This document shows, in pieces, positions 24,475 through 33,246 of a stretch of 38,445 nt of DNA (position 1 is its first letter; each line of letters begins with the position of its first letter). Location of the stretch: positions 1 through 38,445 of the forward strand of contig SFRL01000055.1 in NCBI GenBank assembly GCA_004562765.1, read 5' to 3'. This DNA is from a bacterium. GTDB taxonomy: Bacteria; Bacillota; Clostridia; Lachnospirales; Lachnospiraceae. The translations under genes and the position numbers were made by a program. The notes below the pieces were generated by a model that ran no database searches, was not told the origin of the DNA, and saw only the letters and a program-made list of their open reading frames with translations.

Positions 24475-25731
24475 TTAGTTTCTCTTTGCCAGTACATCTG
24501 CCTCGTACTTTTTGATCTCCTCAAACCAGCTCTTGTCTGCAGTCACACCGCACTGCTCGCAGTACTCAGCCCAAACAGCGCCGAAGGGAAGCAGCTTTGC
24601 CTCCTCCTGTAATACCATAAGTTCTGTAAAGTTTGCCTCGTCCTGCAGCTTTTTCATCTGTGCGTTCGGCAGACACAGCGCATTCAGCATAGCCTTCTGC
24701 CAGCTTCTGAAGCCGACGGTCCATGCAGAGATACGGTTGATGCTTGCATCAAAGTAATCCAGTGCCATATAGACGCGGTCTGTCGCGTCATTTCTGACGA
24801 TCTCCTTTGCCATCTCCTTCGTCTCATCGTCAAAGAGCACTACATGATCAGAATCCCAGCGGATCGGTCTGGTGATATGTAAGGCGATCTCCGGGAAGAA
24901 GCACAACAATGCCGGGATCTTGTCGGATACGACCTCGGTCGGATGGTAATGACCGTTGTCCATGAGCGGCATACATTTATCTGAATGAGCTGCCGCAAAG
25001 CTCAGTGTAAACTCTGCAGATCCTGCTGTGTAGGCCTCTACGCCGATACCGAATACCTTGGACTCTACGCAGGGCTTTACCATATTGAAATCATAGGGCT
25101 CGGAAAGGATCTCCTCGATAGACTCCTTATAACGCATTCTCGGTCCCATGCGGTCTGCCGGAATATCCTTAAATCCGTCGCCGGTCCAGATATTCATGAC
25201 ACAGGGAATACCGGTCTCTTTTGCGAAGTAATTAGAAATACGGATACATGCCTTGCCGTGCTCGATCCAGAACTTGCGAACCTCGGGATCCGGGCTGGAC
25301 AATGACAATCCGTCTTTGATCATCGGGTGTGAGAAGAAGGTCGGATTAAAATCGATACCGACATTGTGCTTCTTTGCGAACTCCACCCACTTTGCAAAAT
25401 GCTTAGGCTCCAGCTTGTCGCGGTCTGCAAATTCGCCGTCCTCAAAAATTGCGTAGCATGCGTGAAGATTCAGCTTTACCTTTCCGGGGCACAGGCTCAT
25501 GACCTTCTCGATATCATCCATCAGCTCCTGGGGAGTACGTGCCTTCCCGGGATAATTACCGGTGGTCTGGATACCTCCGGTCAGAGGACCGTCATGGTCA
25601 AATCCCGTAACATCATCTCCCTGCCAGCAATGTAAGGACACCGGCAGTTCCTTTAACTTTGCGATGGCCGCATCTGTATCCACGCCAAATTTTGCATATT
25701 CTGCTTTCGCTGATTCATAAAGCTGTGACAT
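24475..25731 (-). CDS. rhaA: L-rhamnose isomerase
   Basis: Converts L-rhamnose to L-rhamnulose. The 418-residue protein has the RhaA landmarks: LPVSLHCWQGDDVTGFD, GGIQTTGNYPGKA, KLNLHACYAIF, IWTGDGFKDIPADRMGPR, MDNGHYHPTEV and the metal-site block ITRPIRWDSDHV. Length matches E. coli RhaA (419). AAAGGAG precedes the ATG. It follows rhaB by 27 bases in one transcript and ends in a long hairpin. Confidence 0.97.
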   Translation of the reverse strand: MSQLYESAKAEYAKFGVDTDAAIAKLKELPVSLHCWQGDDVTGFDHDGPLTGGIQTTGNYPGKARTPQELMDDIEKVMSLCPGKVKLNLHACYAIFEDGEFADRDKLEPKHFAKWVEFAKKHNVGIDFNPTFFSHPMIKDGLSLSSPDPEVRKFWIEHGKACIRISNYFAKETGIPCVMNIWTGDGFKDIPADRMGPRMRYKESIEEILSEPYDFNMVKPCVESKVFGIGVEAYTAGSAEFTLSFAAAHSDKCMPLMDNGHYHPTEVVSDKIPALLCFFPEIALHITRPIRWDSDHVVLFDDETKEMAKEIVRNDATDRVYMALDYFDASINRISAWTVGFRSWQKAMLNALCLPNAQMKKLQDEANFTELMVLQEEAKLLPFGAVWAEYCEQCGVTADKSWFEEIKKYEADVLAKRN

Positions 25732-25758
25732 ATTCTCATTCTCCTTTTCTGCTTTATT

Positions 25759-27159
25759 TTATACGTATTTCTTTACGCCGAAAGAATTATAAATACAGGT
25801 TCTCGCTTCCTCAACAGAAGAGAAATTGCCTGCTTTTATCATCTGTGCAACGATATTTCCGATGGCAGTCGCCTCGCCGGGTCCGCAGTGAACCTCCTTG
25901 CCGGTCTCCTTTGCAGTCAGCTCATTTAAGTAAACCGCGTTGGAACCGCCGCCGATGACATGAATGCGGCTGTAGGTGCGTCCGGTGATCTCCTCGATCT
26001 CCTTTGCGGTCTGTGCATAGCACTGTGCCAGTGACTTGTAGATAACGACTGACAGTTCACCCGGAGTCTCAGGTACCGGCTGGTTCGTGTCACGACAGTA
26101 ACGCTGGATCTCTGCGATCATGCTCTTGGGAGCCAGGAAGCAGTCATCATTTGCAGCAACGCGTGACGGGAAGTCATCACACTTGGATGCCATATCGCAC
26201 AGTTCTGCAAAGCTGTACTTGTCGTCCAGCTCGTGGCGCACGCTCTGGATCATCCACAGACCCATGATATTCTTCAGGTAACGGTAACGCTTGTCGTAAC
26301 CGCCCTCGTTTGTAAGGTTTGCCTTCTGGCTGGCTGCGGAACAGTCTGCCTCTTTTTTCTCGATACCCATCAGAGACCAGGTACCGGAACTGATATATAA
26401 GAAATCATCATCGTTAGCGGGAACCGCCAGCACTGCGGATGCCGTGTCGTGAGAACCGCACAGAACAACCTCACAGTCGAATCCGACTTCCTTCTGAATC
26501 TCCTCCTTGAAGTGTCCGACGCTGGTGCCCGGCATATGTACCTCCTGGAAGATCTCTCTGTTATATCCAAGCATATCGATCAACTCATAATCCCAGTCGA
26601 AGGTCTTCGGATTGATGAGCTGTCCGGTGGTAGCCATCGTGTACTCCTGCATCTTTACACCGGTCAGCAGGAACTGGAAGTAATCCGGTGTGGTCAGCAT
26701 TGCCTTCGCCTGCTCCATCTGCTCAGGATGCTCCTTCTTCACTGCCATCAGCTGATAGATCGTGTTGAAGATCGCATACTGAATACCGGTGCGCGCGTAC
26801 AGTTCCTTCTCGGGAATGATCTTGTACACCTCTTCATCCATACCCTTCGTACGGCTGTCGCGATAACCGACCGTATCTCCTAACAGCTTGTCGTTCTCAT
26901 CCAGAAGTGCAAAATCAACGCCCCATGTGTCAATAGACATACTGGTCGGGATCTTGCCAATCTCCTTACATTTTTTGATACCTGCAAGGATCTCCTTGAA
27001 GGTGCGCTCATGATTCCAGCAAAGGTGTCCGTTTTTCTCCACCATGCCGTTCTCAAAGCGGTAGATCTCCTCCAATACGATTTTTCCGTCCTCAATGCTT
27101 CCCAAAATGTGTCTTCCACTGGAAGCGCCGATGTCAATTGCCAAATAGTAATTTCCCAT
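25759..27159 (-). CDS. rhaB: Rhamnulokinase
   Basis: Phosphorylates L-rhamnulose to rhamnulose-1-phosphate, the aldolase substrate. The 466-residue FGGY-family kinase begins MGNYYLAIDIGASSGRHILG (phosphate loop), then SIDTWGVDFALLDE with the catalytic Asp, GYRDSRTKGM, CGSHDTASAVLAVP, SSGTWSLMG and HVIGGGSNAVYLNE. Length normal. It heads the rhaB-rhaA pair; the AraC-type regulator lies directly upstream in the same direction, separated by a terminator and a promoter-like TATAAT at 27189-27194. No mutarotase or transporter gene is visible. Confidence 0.96.
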   Translation of the reverse strand: MGNYYLAIDIGASSGRHILGSIEDGKIVLEEIYRFENGMVEKNGHLCWNHERTFKEILAGIKKCKEIGKIPTSMSIDTWGVDFALLDENDKLLGDTVGYRDSRTKGMDEEVYKIIPEKELYARTGIQYAIFNTIYQLMAVKKEHPEQMEQAKAMLTTPDYFQFLLTGVKMQEYTMATTGQLINPKTFDWDYELIDMLGYNREIFQEVHMPGTSVGHFKEEIQKEVGFDCEVVLCGSHDTASAVLAVPANDDDFLYISSGTWSLMGIEKKEADCSAASQKANLTNEGGYDKRYRYLKNIMGLWMIQSVRHELDDKYSFAELCDMASKCDDFPSRVAANDDCFLAPKSMIAEIQRYCRDTNQPVPETPGELSVVIYKSLAQCYAQTAKEIEEITGRTYSRIHVIGGGSNAVYLNELTAKETGKEVHCGPGEATAIGNIVAQMIKAGNFSSVEEARTCIYNSFGVKKYV

Positions 27160-27188
27160 TTGCTTCTCCTTTCTTGGACTTTGTCCCC

Positions 27189-27194
27189 ATTATA
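27189..27194 (-). promoter_or_regulatory. -10 box of the rhaB-rhaA operon
   Basis: Minus strand TATAAT about 30 bases before rhaB. No good -35 is visible (only T-rich sequence of the AraC-gene terminator), as expected for a promoter needing an AraC-type activator. Confidence 0.45.
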
Positions 27195-27204
27195 TACATT
27201 TATT

Positions 27205-27250
27205 TTTCTAAAAATAAGGACTTTATTTTATAAAAAAACCGTCCTTATTT
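27205..27250 (-). terminator. Terminator overlapping the end of the AraC-type gene
   Basis: Minus strand AAATAAGGAC pairs with GTCCTTATTT around a 19-base AT-rich loop, with TTTTT following. The left arm lies within the last codons of the regulator gene. Confidence 0.7.
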
Positions 27251-28239
27251 GCAGATTCGTTTTTCTTTCCCGCCGCTCCTTCCGCATCGCGGTATTTTTT
27301 CGGCGTCATACCGTATCGTTCCTTGAAGATCCGGTGAAAATAGCTGTTATTGTCATAGCCTACCGCCGCGATGATATCCTCCACCGCAAGCTTTGTCGTC
27401 GTCAGAAGATATGCCGCCTGACTGAGACGTTTTTGCATCAGAAGCTGCCGGAAGGTCTGTCCTGACTCCCGCTTGATAAATCTTGACAGCCCGGACACCG
27501 GCTGTCTGGTCAGTTCGGCAAGCTCCGTGAGCGTTCCCTCCCGATAATTGTCCTCAATGTAGCGCAATACGGAAAACAGCAGACGACGGTCAAACTGGTC
27601 CGGTCCCACCACACGGATCCGCTCGGTATGACGCGAGAGCTGCTGGATCAAAAGTGCCATTGTCGTCTGGTTCACAGCGCTTTTTCCACCCTCCTCACAG
27701 AGCAGCGACCACACAAGGTTTTCCACGAGATTTTGTACCGGCAGCACATCCGACACCTGAAAATGGATAAAATCCATGCCCTGATGTTTTCTCTGCAGCG
27801 TGCCCACAAGAAAGTCCCGCACCACATTATCCTCCTCCACCATCTGAAACGCCTGATGAAAGAACTCCGGGAGTACGATAAAGTTGATCGCTACATCCTC
27901 CTGTCCCGCCGGCAGTATTTCCTGTCTGGCGCTGGAATTCAAAAAAAGCAGTTCCCCCTGTTGCAGCACAACGCGCACCTTTCGGTTGATGATGTGTGTC
28001 GTCGTTCCGGAACACATATAAATGATCTCTATATAATTGTGGGTGTGTTCCGGGAACTGCACAAACCGCGTGTGCGGGCGGATATCGATCAGCTTTCCTC
28101 TGCTGAGCATCTTATCCTTATCCACCACAAAATTTTTACCGGATGTATACAGGCTGCGGTCCACACCGGATTGCCCCTTTAAGATCTCCTGTTCTTCCTC
28201 CGTGATCTGTTTTAACTGATCAAGCAGCTGTTCGTGCAT
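27223..28239 (-). CDS. AraC-family regulator of rhamnose genes
   Basis: A 338-residue protein: N-terminal cupin sensing domain (about residues 60-150; PHTRFVQFPEHTHNYIEIIYM, then VVLQQGELLFLNSSA) and C-terminal double helix-turn-helix (about 235-325; LTELAELTRQPVSGLSRFIKRE is split by the usual pattern; VEDIIAAVGYDNNSYFHRIFKERYG is the second HTH with the family signature). It is most likely the rhamnose-responsive activator of rhaB-rhaA next to it, by position. I start at 28239 because GGAGG lies 6 bases before that ATG; the frame extends 18 codons further. It is divergent from the CLC gene. Confidence 0.88.
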   Translation of the reverse strand: MHEQLLDQLKQITEEEQEILKGQSGVDRSLYTSGKNFVVDKDKMLSRGKLIDIRPHTRFVQFPEHTHNYIEIIYMCSGTTTHIINRKVRVVLQQGELLFLNSSARQEILPAGQEDVAINFIVLPEFFHQAFQMVEEDNVVRDFLVGTLQRKHQGMDFIHFQVSDVLPVQNLVENLVWSLLCEEGGKSAVNQTTMALLIQQLSRHTERIRVVGPDQFDRRLLFSVLRYIEDNYREGTLTELAELTRQPVSGLSRFIKRESGQTFRQLLMQKRLSQAAYLLTTTKLAVEDIIAAVGYDNNSYFHRIFKERYGMTPKKYRDAEGAAGKKNESANKDGFFIK

Positions 28240-28274
28240 CGTCATCCTCCGTATATCCGCGCATTTCTCCAACC

Positions 28275-28303
28275 TTGACAAACCATGGTCCACGCGCTAC
28301 CAT
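28275..28303 (+). promoter_or_regulatory. Promoter of the CLC gene
   Basis: TTGACA (28275-28280) and TACCAT (28298-28303) separated by 17 bases. The leader would be only about 15-20 bases, leaving no space for a riboswitch. Confidence 0.6.
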
Positions 28304-28325
28304 AACCTTTGGGAGTGTGAATGTT

Positions 28326-29639
28326 ATGAATACAAATGAATCAAGTGAAACAAAAAATCAAGGTCAACAGACAGCAGAACAACCGGATCTCAAGCGTCAG
28401 GTCATCCACAATCTGCACCGTCTGCGCACCTCTGTCAAGTGGATACTGATCGGAATCATCACCGGTCTTGTCGTCGGTGCGGTAGGCATCGCCTTCTCAT
28501 ATGCCATGTCCGCGGCGACCACGATGCGCAATACCTATCCGTGGCTGTTATATTTTCTGCCGATCGCCGGTGTCCTGATCGTCTCCTGGTACTATCTGTT
28601 CAAGGGAAAGCATGACAAGGGAACCAATCTTGTCATCTCCGCGATCCATTCCGGAGAGGAGGTTCCCCTCCGCATGGCTCCGCGCATCTTTATTGCCACC
28701 GTGCTCACGCATCTGTGCGGCGGTTCCGCCGGACGTGAGGGCGCAGCCCTTCAGATCGGTGCCAGCATCGGCAATCATATCGGAAACGTGTTCCATTTTA
28801 ACGAAAATGACAAGCGCGTCATGATCATGTGCGGCATGAGTGCCTGCTTTTCGGCACTATTCGGCACCCCGATGGCGGCTGCGATCTTTTCCATGGAGGT
28901 CATCAGTGTCGGTGTCATGTACTACGCCGCGCTCGTTCCCTGTGTGATCGCTTCTTTCGTGGCACATTCACTGGCTGCCATATGTGGTGTCGGCTGGGAG
29001 AGCTTCCCCGTGACTGATCTTCCTGTGTTCACGATAAAGAGTGCATGTATCACCGGAATTCTCGCCATACTGTGTGCCATACTCAGTGTTATATTTTGTC
29101 TTCTCCTGCACCAGACCGCTCATTTTTTCCGCAAACATGTGCCAAATCACTATCTGCGCACGATCGTCGGTGGATGCATCATCATCCTTCTCACGCTACT
29201 CGTCGGGAACCGCGATTACAATGGTGCCGGCATGGATGTCATCGCCCGGTGTTTTGAGACCGGAACCGTCTTTCCCGGCGCATTTTTACTCAAAATGATC
29301 TTTACCGCGATCACACTGGGTACCTGCTATAAGGGTGGCGAGATCGTACCCACGTTTTATGTTGGTGCAACCTTCGGCTGTCTGTTTTCGATGATCACCG
29401 GATTCTCATCCCCACTGTGCATCGCAGTCGGCATGGGAAGCCTGTTCTGCGGTGTGACAAACTCACCGATCGCATCGCTGCTCATCTGTTTTGAGCTGTT
29501 CGGCTATGAGGGTATGCCCTATTATCTGCTGGCGATCGCCTTAAGCTATATGTTTTCCGGCTATTATGGTCTCTACAGCAGTCAGAAGATCCTGTACTCC
29601 AAATTCAAAACAACTTACATTGACCGAAAAGCACAGTAA
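28326..29639 (+). CDS. CLC-family anion channel/transporter
   Basis: A 437-residue polytopic membrane protein with the CLC signature GGSAGREGAALQIGASIG (gating Glu in GREG), and later GTCYKGGEIVPTFYVGATFG and FCGVTNSPIASLLICFELFG, matching the conserved CLC helices. The usual GSGIP filter is replaced by a KGTNLVISAIHSGEE-like stretch, which resembles the pattern of fluoride-exporting CLC-F proteins rather than chloride CLCs; this is inference. The start at 28326 has GGGAG upstream; the frame opens 17 codons earlier with no ribosome site. It is the only gene on this strand until 32.2 kb. Confidence 0.88.
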   Translation: MNTNESSETKNQGQQTAEQPDLKRQVIHNLHRLRTSVKWILIGIITGLVVGAVGIAFSYAMSAATTMRNTYPWLLYFLPIAGVLIVSWYYLFKGKHDKGTNLVISAIHSGEEVPLRMAPRIFIATVLTHLCGGSAGREGAALQIGASIGNHIGNVFHFNENDKRVMIMCGMSACFSALFGTPMAAAIFSMEVISVGVMYYAALVPCVIASFVAHSLAAICGVGWESFPVTDLPVFTIKSACITGILAILCAILSVIFCLLLHQTAHFFRKHVPNHYLRTIVGGCIIILLTLLVGNRDYNGAGMDVIARCFETGTVFPGAFLLKMIFTAITLGTCYKGGEIVPTFYVGATFGCLFSMITGFSSPLCIAVGMGSLFCGVTNSPIASLLICFELFGYEGMPYYLLAIALSYMFSGYYGLYSSQKILYSKFKTTYIDRKAQ

Positions 29640-29644
29640 TCACC

Positions 29645-29675
29645 ACGCCGCGCAATCATGCGCGGCGTATCGTTT
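29645..29675. terminator. Hairpin between convergent CLC and AI-2E-transporter genes
   Basis: ACGCCGCGCA pairs with TGCGCGGCGT (10 bp, 4-base loop) starting 6 bases after the CLC stop. The following bases (ATCGTTTG) give only a short T-tract. It could stop transcripts from either side. Confidence 0.65.
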
Positions 29676-29680
29676 GTCAG

Positions 29681-31063
29681 TTATTTTTCTTCATTGCCAT
29701 CCTCTTTTTTCTTCCGCTGATGCAGCCAGCGCTCAAAATTCTCCTGGTTTTCTTCCATCCACTGCCTGCGCAGTTCCTTCTGTTCCTCCTTACGGAGTTC
29801 ACGCGGCGTCTTTTTTCCGTCTAACGTAATGCGCGTGCCGTCCTCCTCAAAATAGTCCAGATTTTTATACTCCTCCGTCTCAGCCGGCAGACTGCGCTGC
29901 TTGAGGCGGTAATCTACAAATGTATCTGCCAGATAATAGATCACACCAAACACCGGTACACCGATGAGCATACCGATGACTCCCCAGATCTTTCCGAAAA
30001 ACATAACGGAAAACACTACCCAGAAAGCTGATAATCCCGTGGATTTTCCCAGAATCTTTGGTCCGATCACATTGCCGTCGATCTGCTGCAGAATAATGAT
30101 ATAGATCAGCACGATCACACCCTTTTTGAAATCCACCAGCATCACAAGTATCGTGCTTGGGATCATACCGATATATGGTCCGAAAAACGGGATCACATTC
30201 GTCACCCCGACGATCACGGAGACCAGCGCGATGTACGGCATATGCAGCGCTGTCAGCCCCACAAAGCAAAGCACGCCGATGATCAGCGAATCCAACAGTT
30301 TTCCGGATATAAAGCCTCCGAAGATCTCATTGCTCTTTCGGATCGTATCGAGGATCATCTTTGCATGGCGCTTGTTAAAGAGCGCATAAACGATCTTTTT
30401 CCCCTGGCCGACAAAAGTTCTGGTCGAACAGAGCACATACACGGAAATGATCAGTCCCACGAGGACATCTGCCAACACTGTGATGACACTCATCACACCC
30501 GATGCCGCCAGCGTCACATAGGACTCGATATTCTTCAGTACATTCTCGGTCAGCCAGTCAGAAATGACTTCTGTGGCATTCGTCAGAACATTATCCAGAA
30601 ATGCCTGCAGCTGACGGTTTGATTTGATCAGGTTCGTGATCTCATCCACGTAATACGGAAAATTCCGGATCAGAGAAGAAATACTGATCATGACCTGAGG
30701 CAGGATCGCATATAACAGGAACCCTGAAATAATGACCGCAAACAATACGACAGCGACCGCGCTGAAAGCACGGAGCGCAGCGTTTGTCTTTGCCACGTTT
30801 TTCGTATTTTTGATCAGCTTATGCAGCCGCTTTTCCAGTCCGTTTACGATCGGATTCAGCAGATACGCGATCGCGATTCCGATAATGATGGATTTCAGTC
30901 CTGATACGATATAGGCGACCTTTCCGGTCCATGTGTTGTAACTGAATATTACAAAGAAAAATAAAATGGCGCAAAGTATCACCACAAGAAATGCTGATGC
31001 CTGCACCAATGTATGCTTAAATATCTGTCTATTCTGATCTTTCTCCAGATCACCGGTACTCAT
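29681..31063 (-). CDS. AI-2E family (PerM/YtvI-like) transporter
   Basis: A 460-residue membrane protein with about 7-8 helices: two near the N-terminus (ASAFLVVILCAILFFFVIF; then IIIGIAIAYLLNPIV), a middle soluble amphipathic region and a C-terminal helix group containing the family block GVTNVIPFFGPYIGMIPSTI. The last ~75 residues are charged and probably cytoplasmic. Members export autoinducer-2 or act as Na+/H+ or other permeases; no substrate can be given. Its start is 3 bases after the eutP stop, so it is the third gene of the eutS-eutP operon. Confidence 0.88.
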   Translation of the reverse strand: MSTGDLEKDQNRQIFKHTLVQASAFLVVILCAILFFFVIFSYNTWTGKVAYIVSGLKSIIIGIAIAYLLNPIVNGLEKRLHKLIKNTKNVAKTNAALRAFSAVAVVLFAVIISGFLLYAILPQVMISISSLIRNFPYYVDEITNLIKSNRQLQAFLDNVLTNATEVISDWLTENVLKNIESYVTLAASGVMSVITVLADVLVGLIISVYVLCSTRTFVGQGKKIVYALFNKRHAKMILDTIRKSNEIFGGFISGKLLDSLIIGVLCFVGLTALHMPYIALVSVIVGVTNVIPFFGPYIGMIPSTILVMLVDFKKGVIVLIYIIILQQIDGNVIGPKILGKSTGLSAFWVVFSVMFFGKIWGVIGMLIGVPVFGVIYYLADTFVDYRLKQRSLPAETEEYKNLDYFEEDGTRITLDGKKTPRELRKEEQKELRRQWMEENQENFERWLHQRKKKEDGNEEK

Positions 31064-31066
31064 AGC

Positions 31067-31606
31067 TTACTCCTCCCAGTTCCCATCTCCGGTCACATCC
31101 CGACTGTCATTTGCCTTCGTGGAAAGCACCTCGCGCGCACGATTTGCCTCCTCCTCATTATCCCATGGTAACACATCTCCCGGCTCACGTAAATACTCCA
31201 GCAGCTGCCAGATGCCTTCCCCGGTATAAGAGCTGACGCGGAACACCTTCTCACAGCCTGCCAGGCGAAGCCAGCGCTCTGCGCGATCCGGGTCACCGTC
31301 CGGCGCGTCGATCTGTGTCACGATACCGATCGTCGGCCTGCAGTTCACGGCTGCACAGCAGGGCGGATACAGCGAATACGGCTCATTGGAATTGATCAGA
31401 AGCGCCGTCACATCCGCCTCGTAGGAATACAGTGCCAGCGCGCGCCCCAGCGTGCCGGTCTCTGCGTACTCCCCCGGTGTGTCGATGATCACGTCATAGT
31501 GATTCACATACTGTGTCTTATGGTAATGCAGGGTTTCCCCCTTTAACGCCTGACGGAGCGTAGTCTTTCCACACTCGCTCCGTCCAACTAAGATCATTTT
31601 TTTCAT
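31067..31606 (-). CDS. eutP: EutP/PduV-family small GTPase-like protein
   Basis: A 179-residue P-loop protein: MKKMILVGRSECGKTTL (G1), DTPGEYAE (G3) and TQIDAPDGD (G4-like). Members accompany Eut/Pdu compartments; EutP is reported to have acetate-kinase-like activity and PduV links to compartment movement, though the role is uncertain. I start at 31606 with AAAGGA upstream; an earlier in-frame ATG at 31654 overlaps the preceding gene. It follows the EutS-like gene by 13 bases. Confidence 0.88.
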   Translation of the reverse strand: MKKMILVGRSECGKTTLRQALKGETLHYHKTQYVNHYDVIIDTPGEYAETGTLGRALALYSYEADVTALLINSNEPYSLYPPCCAAVNCRPTIGIVTQIDAPDGDPDRAERWLRLAGCEKVFRVSSYTGEGIWQLLEYLREPGDVLPWDNEEEANRAREVLSTKANDSRDVTGDGNWEE

Positions 31607-31619
31607 TGTAAAAATCCTT

Positions 31620-31997
31620 TTAGGTTCTGGTAACCGGGCAGACTGTAAATCCAAGATTTTCGATCAGATAATCACAGATCGCCTGTATCGCTTCCTCCAC
31701 TGCCGATACGGAACCGGTAAAGATCAGCGTTCCGCTGAAACGGTCAATGAATCCCAACTCAATATCTGCCTTTTTCACTGCCAGATCACCTGCGATCACA
31801 GCAATCTCCGCAGGACTCATGCTGAGAATGCCGATGGCTGTACGCTGATAATCGACACTGGGATCCAGACCCAGTTTTTTATATACGATCGGATCGGGGC
31901 TGGCGATAATGTGTGCCAGTGTCACCTGTTTTCCGGGCACCAGCTCCTGAACGATCCGCATTTTGCCTTCCTGGGAAGGGGGTAACTGAAATTCCAT
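31620..31997 (-). CDS. eutS: EutS/PduU-type permuted BMC-H shell protein
   Basis: A 125-residue shell protein with the circularly permuted BMC fold: RIVQELVPGKQVTLAHIIASP near the start, IGILSMSPAEIAVIAGD, then LGFIDRFSGTLIFTGS and a C-terminal TRT. EutS hexamers are bent, suggesting placement at shell edges. Start at 31997 has GGGAGA 8 bases before; an earlier ATG at 32042 is not supported by a ribosome site. It lies about 10 kb from the main BMC locus in a separate operon with eutP and carries a promoter with the same TGTGGTTTT motif, so it probably belongs to the same compartment. Confidence 0.9.
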   Translation of the reverse strand: MEFQLPPSQEGKMRIVQELVPGKQVTLAHIIASPDPIVYKKLGLDPSVDYQRTAIGILSMSPAEIAVIAGDLAVKKADIELGFIDRFSGTLIFTGSVSAVEEAIQAICDYLIENLGFTVCPVTRT

Positions 31998-32030
31998 AAG
32001 CGAAATCTCCCTGTACGTTTTACTATTTAT

Positions 32031-32059
32031 AGTGTACGACAAAAAACCACATAAATCAA
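32031..32059 (-). promoter_or_regulatory. Promoter of the eutS operon with shared motif
   Basis: Minus strand TTGATT (32054-32059) and TACACT (32031-32036), 17-base spacer. The spacer contains TATGTGGTTTTTTG, which matches the repeats at the two BMC promoters (21371-21410 and 22261-22315). Confidence 0.5.
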
Positions 32060-32158
32060 GTATTATTTTTTGTTTTTTACTTGTATTTTAATGTTGTTTT
32101 TGTTTGTTTTTCATTTTGTGTTACAAGGTTTTTTACCTGTTTATAAACATGAATACGC

Positions 32159-32187
32159 TTGCAGGAATCGCTGTAAAAGTGTATAAT
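32159..32187 (+). promoter_or_regulatory. Promoter of the HD-GYP gene
   Basis: TTGCAG (32159-32164) and TATAAT (32182-32187) with a 17-base spacer, divergent from the eutS promoter 100 bases away. Confidence 0.75.
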
Positions 32188-32237
32188 AGTGCATATACAA
32201 GTGATTTTTCACTCCATTTTTATCTCAGAGGTGTGTT

Positions 32238-33245
32238 ATGCGCTTTGTACCGATCGATGAAATCCAACCGGGAATGGTTATCGTAAAAAACATATATGAT
32301 GAAGAAGGACGCAAGCTTCTCGGTCGAAACAAAAAAATGACCGGTCCGCTCATTGACAAGATCCGGCGGCTCGGTTATTCCGGCATCTATATTTGTGACC
32401 GTTATTCGGAGTTTGAAGAACTTGCAGAGATCATAGATGAAGATGAGCGCATCCGGATGCTGCGCACTTTAAAAGAACAAAATCTGGATCAGATCTTCCT
32501 GCTCTCCAGCAAGATCGTGGATGATCTGCTCGATCAGGAAGAGATCCATCTGGATTTTAATACACTGCGCCACTACCACAACTCTATCTATGAACACTCG
32601 CTCAACGTTGCAATAGCGGCAGTTGCCTGCGGCATAGGGATGGGCTTGAACAACAGCCAGCTTCGAGAGCTGGCGCTCTCTGCCATGTTCCATGATATCG
32701 GGAAGGAATGCGTCCCGCCTGAAGTATTGGACAAGCCGGGACCGCTCACGCCTGATGAGCGCGCCATCATCAACTGTCACCCGGAATTTGGCTACGAAAT
32801 GCTCAAAGATCGCAACGAATTCCCAGCCACCGTGCGCGTATCCATTCTGCAGCACCACGAAAACGATGACGGTACCGGATATCCGCGGGGCTTAAGCCGC
32901 GAGGATATTTTTATCTATGCCCGCATCATTCATGTTGCCGACGTATTTGATGCACTGCTCTCCAAGCGCCCTTACAAAGAAGAGTACAGTGCACTGGAAT
33001 CTATCGAATATCTGATGGCTAACTGCGACCGGATGTTCAATTACAATGTCGTTTCGACCTTTTTAAACTATATCACCGTATATCCGGTCGGTGTGACCGT
33101 CACACTTTCAACAGGCAAAAAAGCGCATGTCATCAAAAACCGCAGCGAGTTTGTACTCCGTCCGGTAGTCATGACCGAGGACGGGACCGTCATGGATCTC
33201 GCACTCGATCACAACTATCTGAATGTTACGATTGTGGGAAAATAA
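32238..33245 (+). CDS. HD-GYP domain cyclic-di-GMP phosphodiesterase
   Basis: A 335-residue protein. Residues 1-60 form an N-terminal domain (DEIQPGMVIVKNIYDEEGRK) seen before many HD-GYP domains. The HD-GYP core runs about residues 105-230 with H120, the HD pair H152-D153 (MFHDIGKE), H181, HH206-207 and GYP 214-216 (HHENDDGTGYPRG). All metal ligands are present, so hydrolysis of cyclic-di-GMP is likely. No sensor or transmembrane segment is visible. AGAGG precedes the ATG. Its stop is 1 base from the convergent trpD stop. Confidence 0.93.
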   Translation: MRFVPIDEIQPGMVIVKNIYDEEGRKLLGRNKKMTGPLIDKIRRLGYSGIYICDRYSEFEELAEIIDEDERIRMLRTLKEQNLDQIFLLSSKIVDDLLDQEEIHLDFNTLRHYHNSIYEHSLNVAIAAVACGIGMGLNNSQLRELALSAMFHDIGKECVPPEVLDKPGPLTPDERAIINCHPEFGYEMLKDRNEFPATVRVSILQHHENDDGTGYPRGLSREDIFIYARIIHVADVFDALLSKRPYKEEYSALESIEYLMANCDRMFNYNVVSTFLNYITVYPVGVTVTLSTGKKAHVIKNRSEFVLRPVVMTEDGTVMDLALDHNYLNVTIVGK

Positions 33246-33246
33246 G

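Noticed and set aside
28261..28325. Possible fluoride riboswitch before the CLC gene
   Set aside because: The promoter lies here, the leader is under 20 bases and no crcB-type motif is present.
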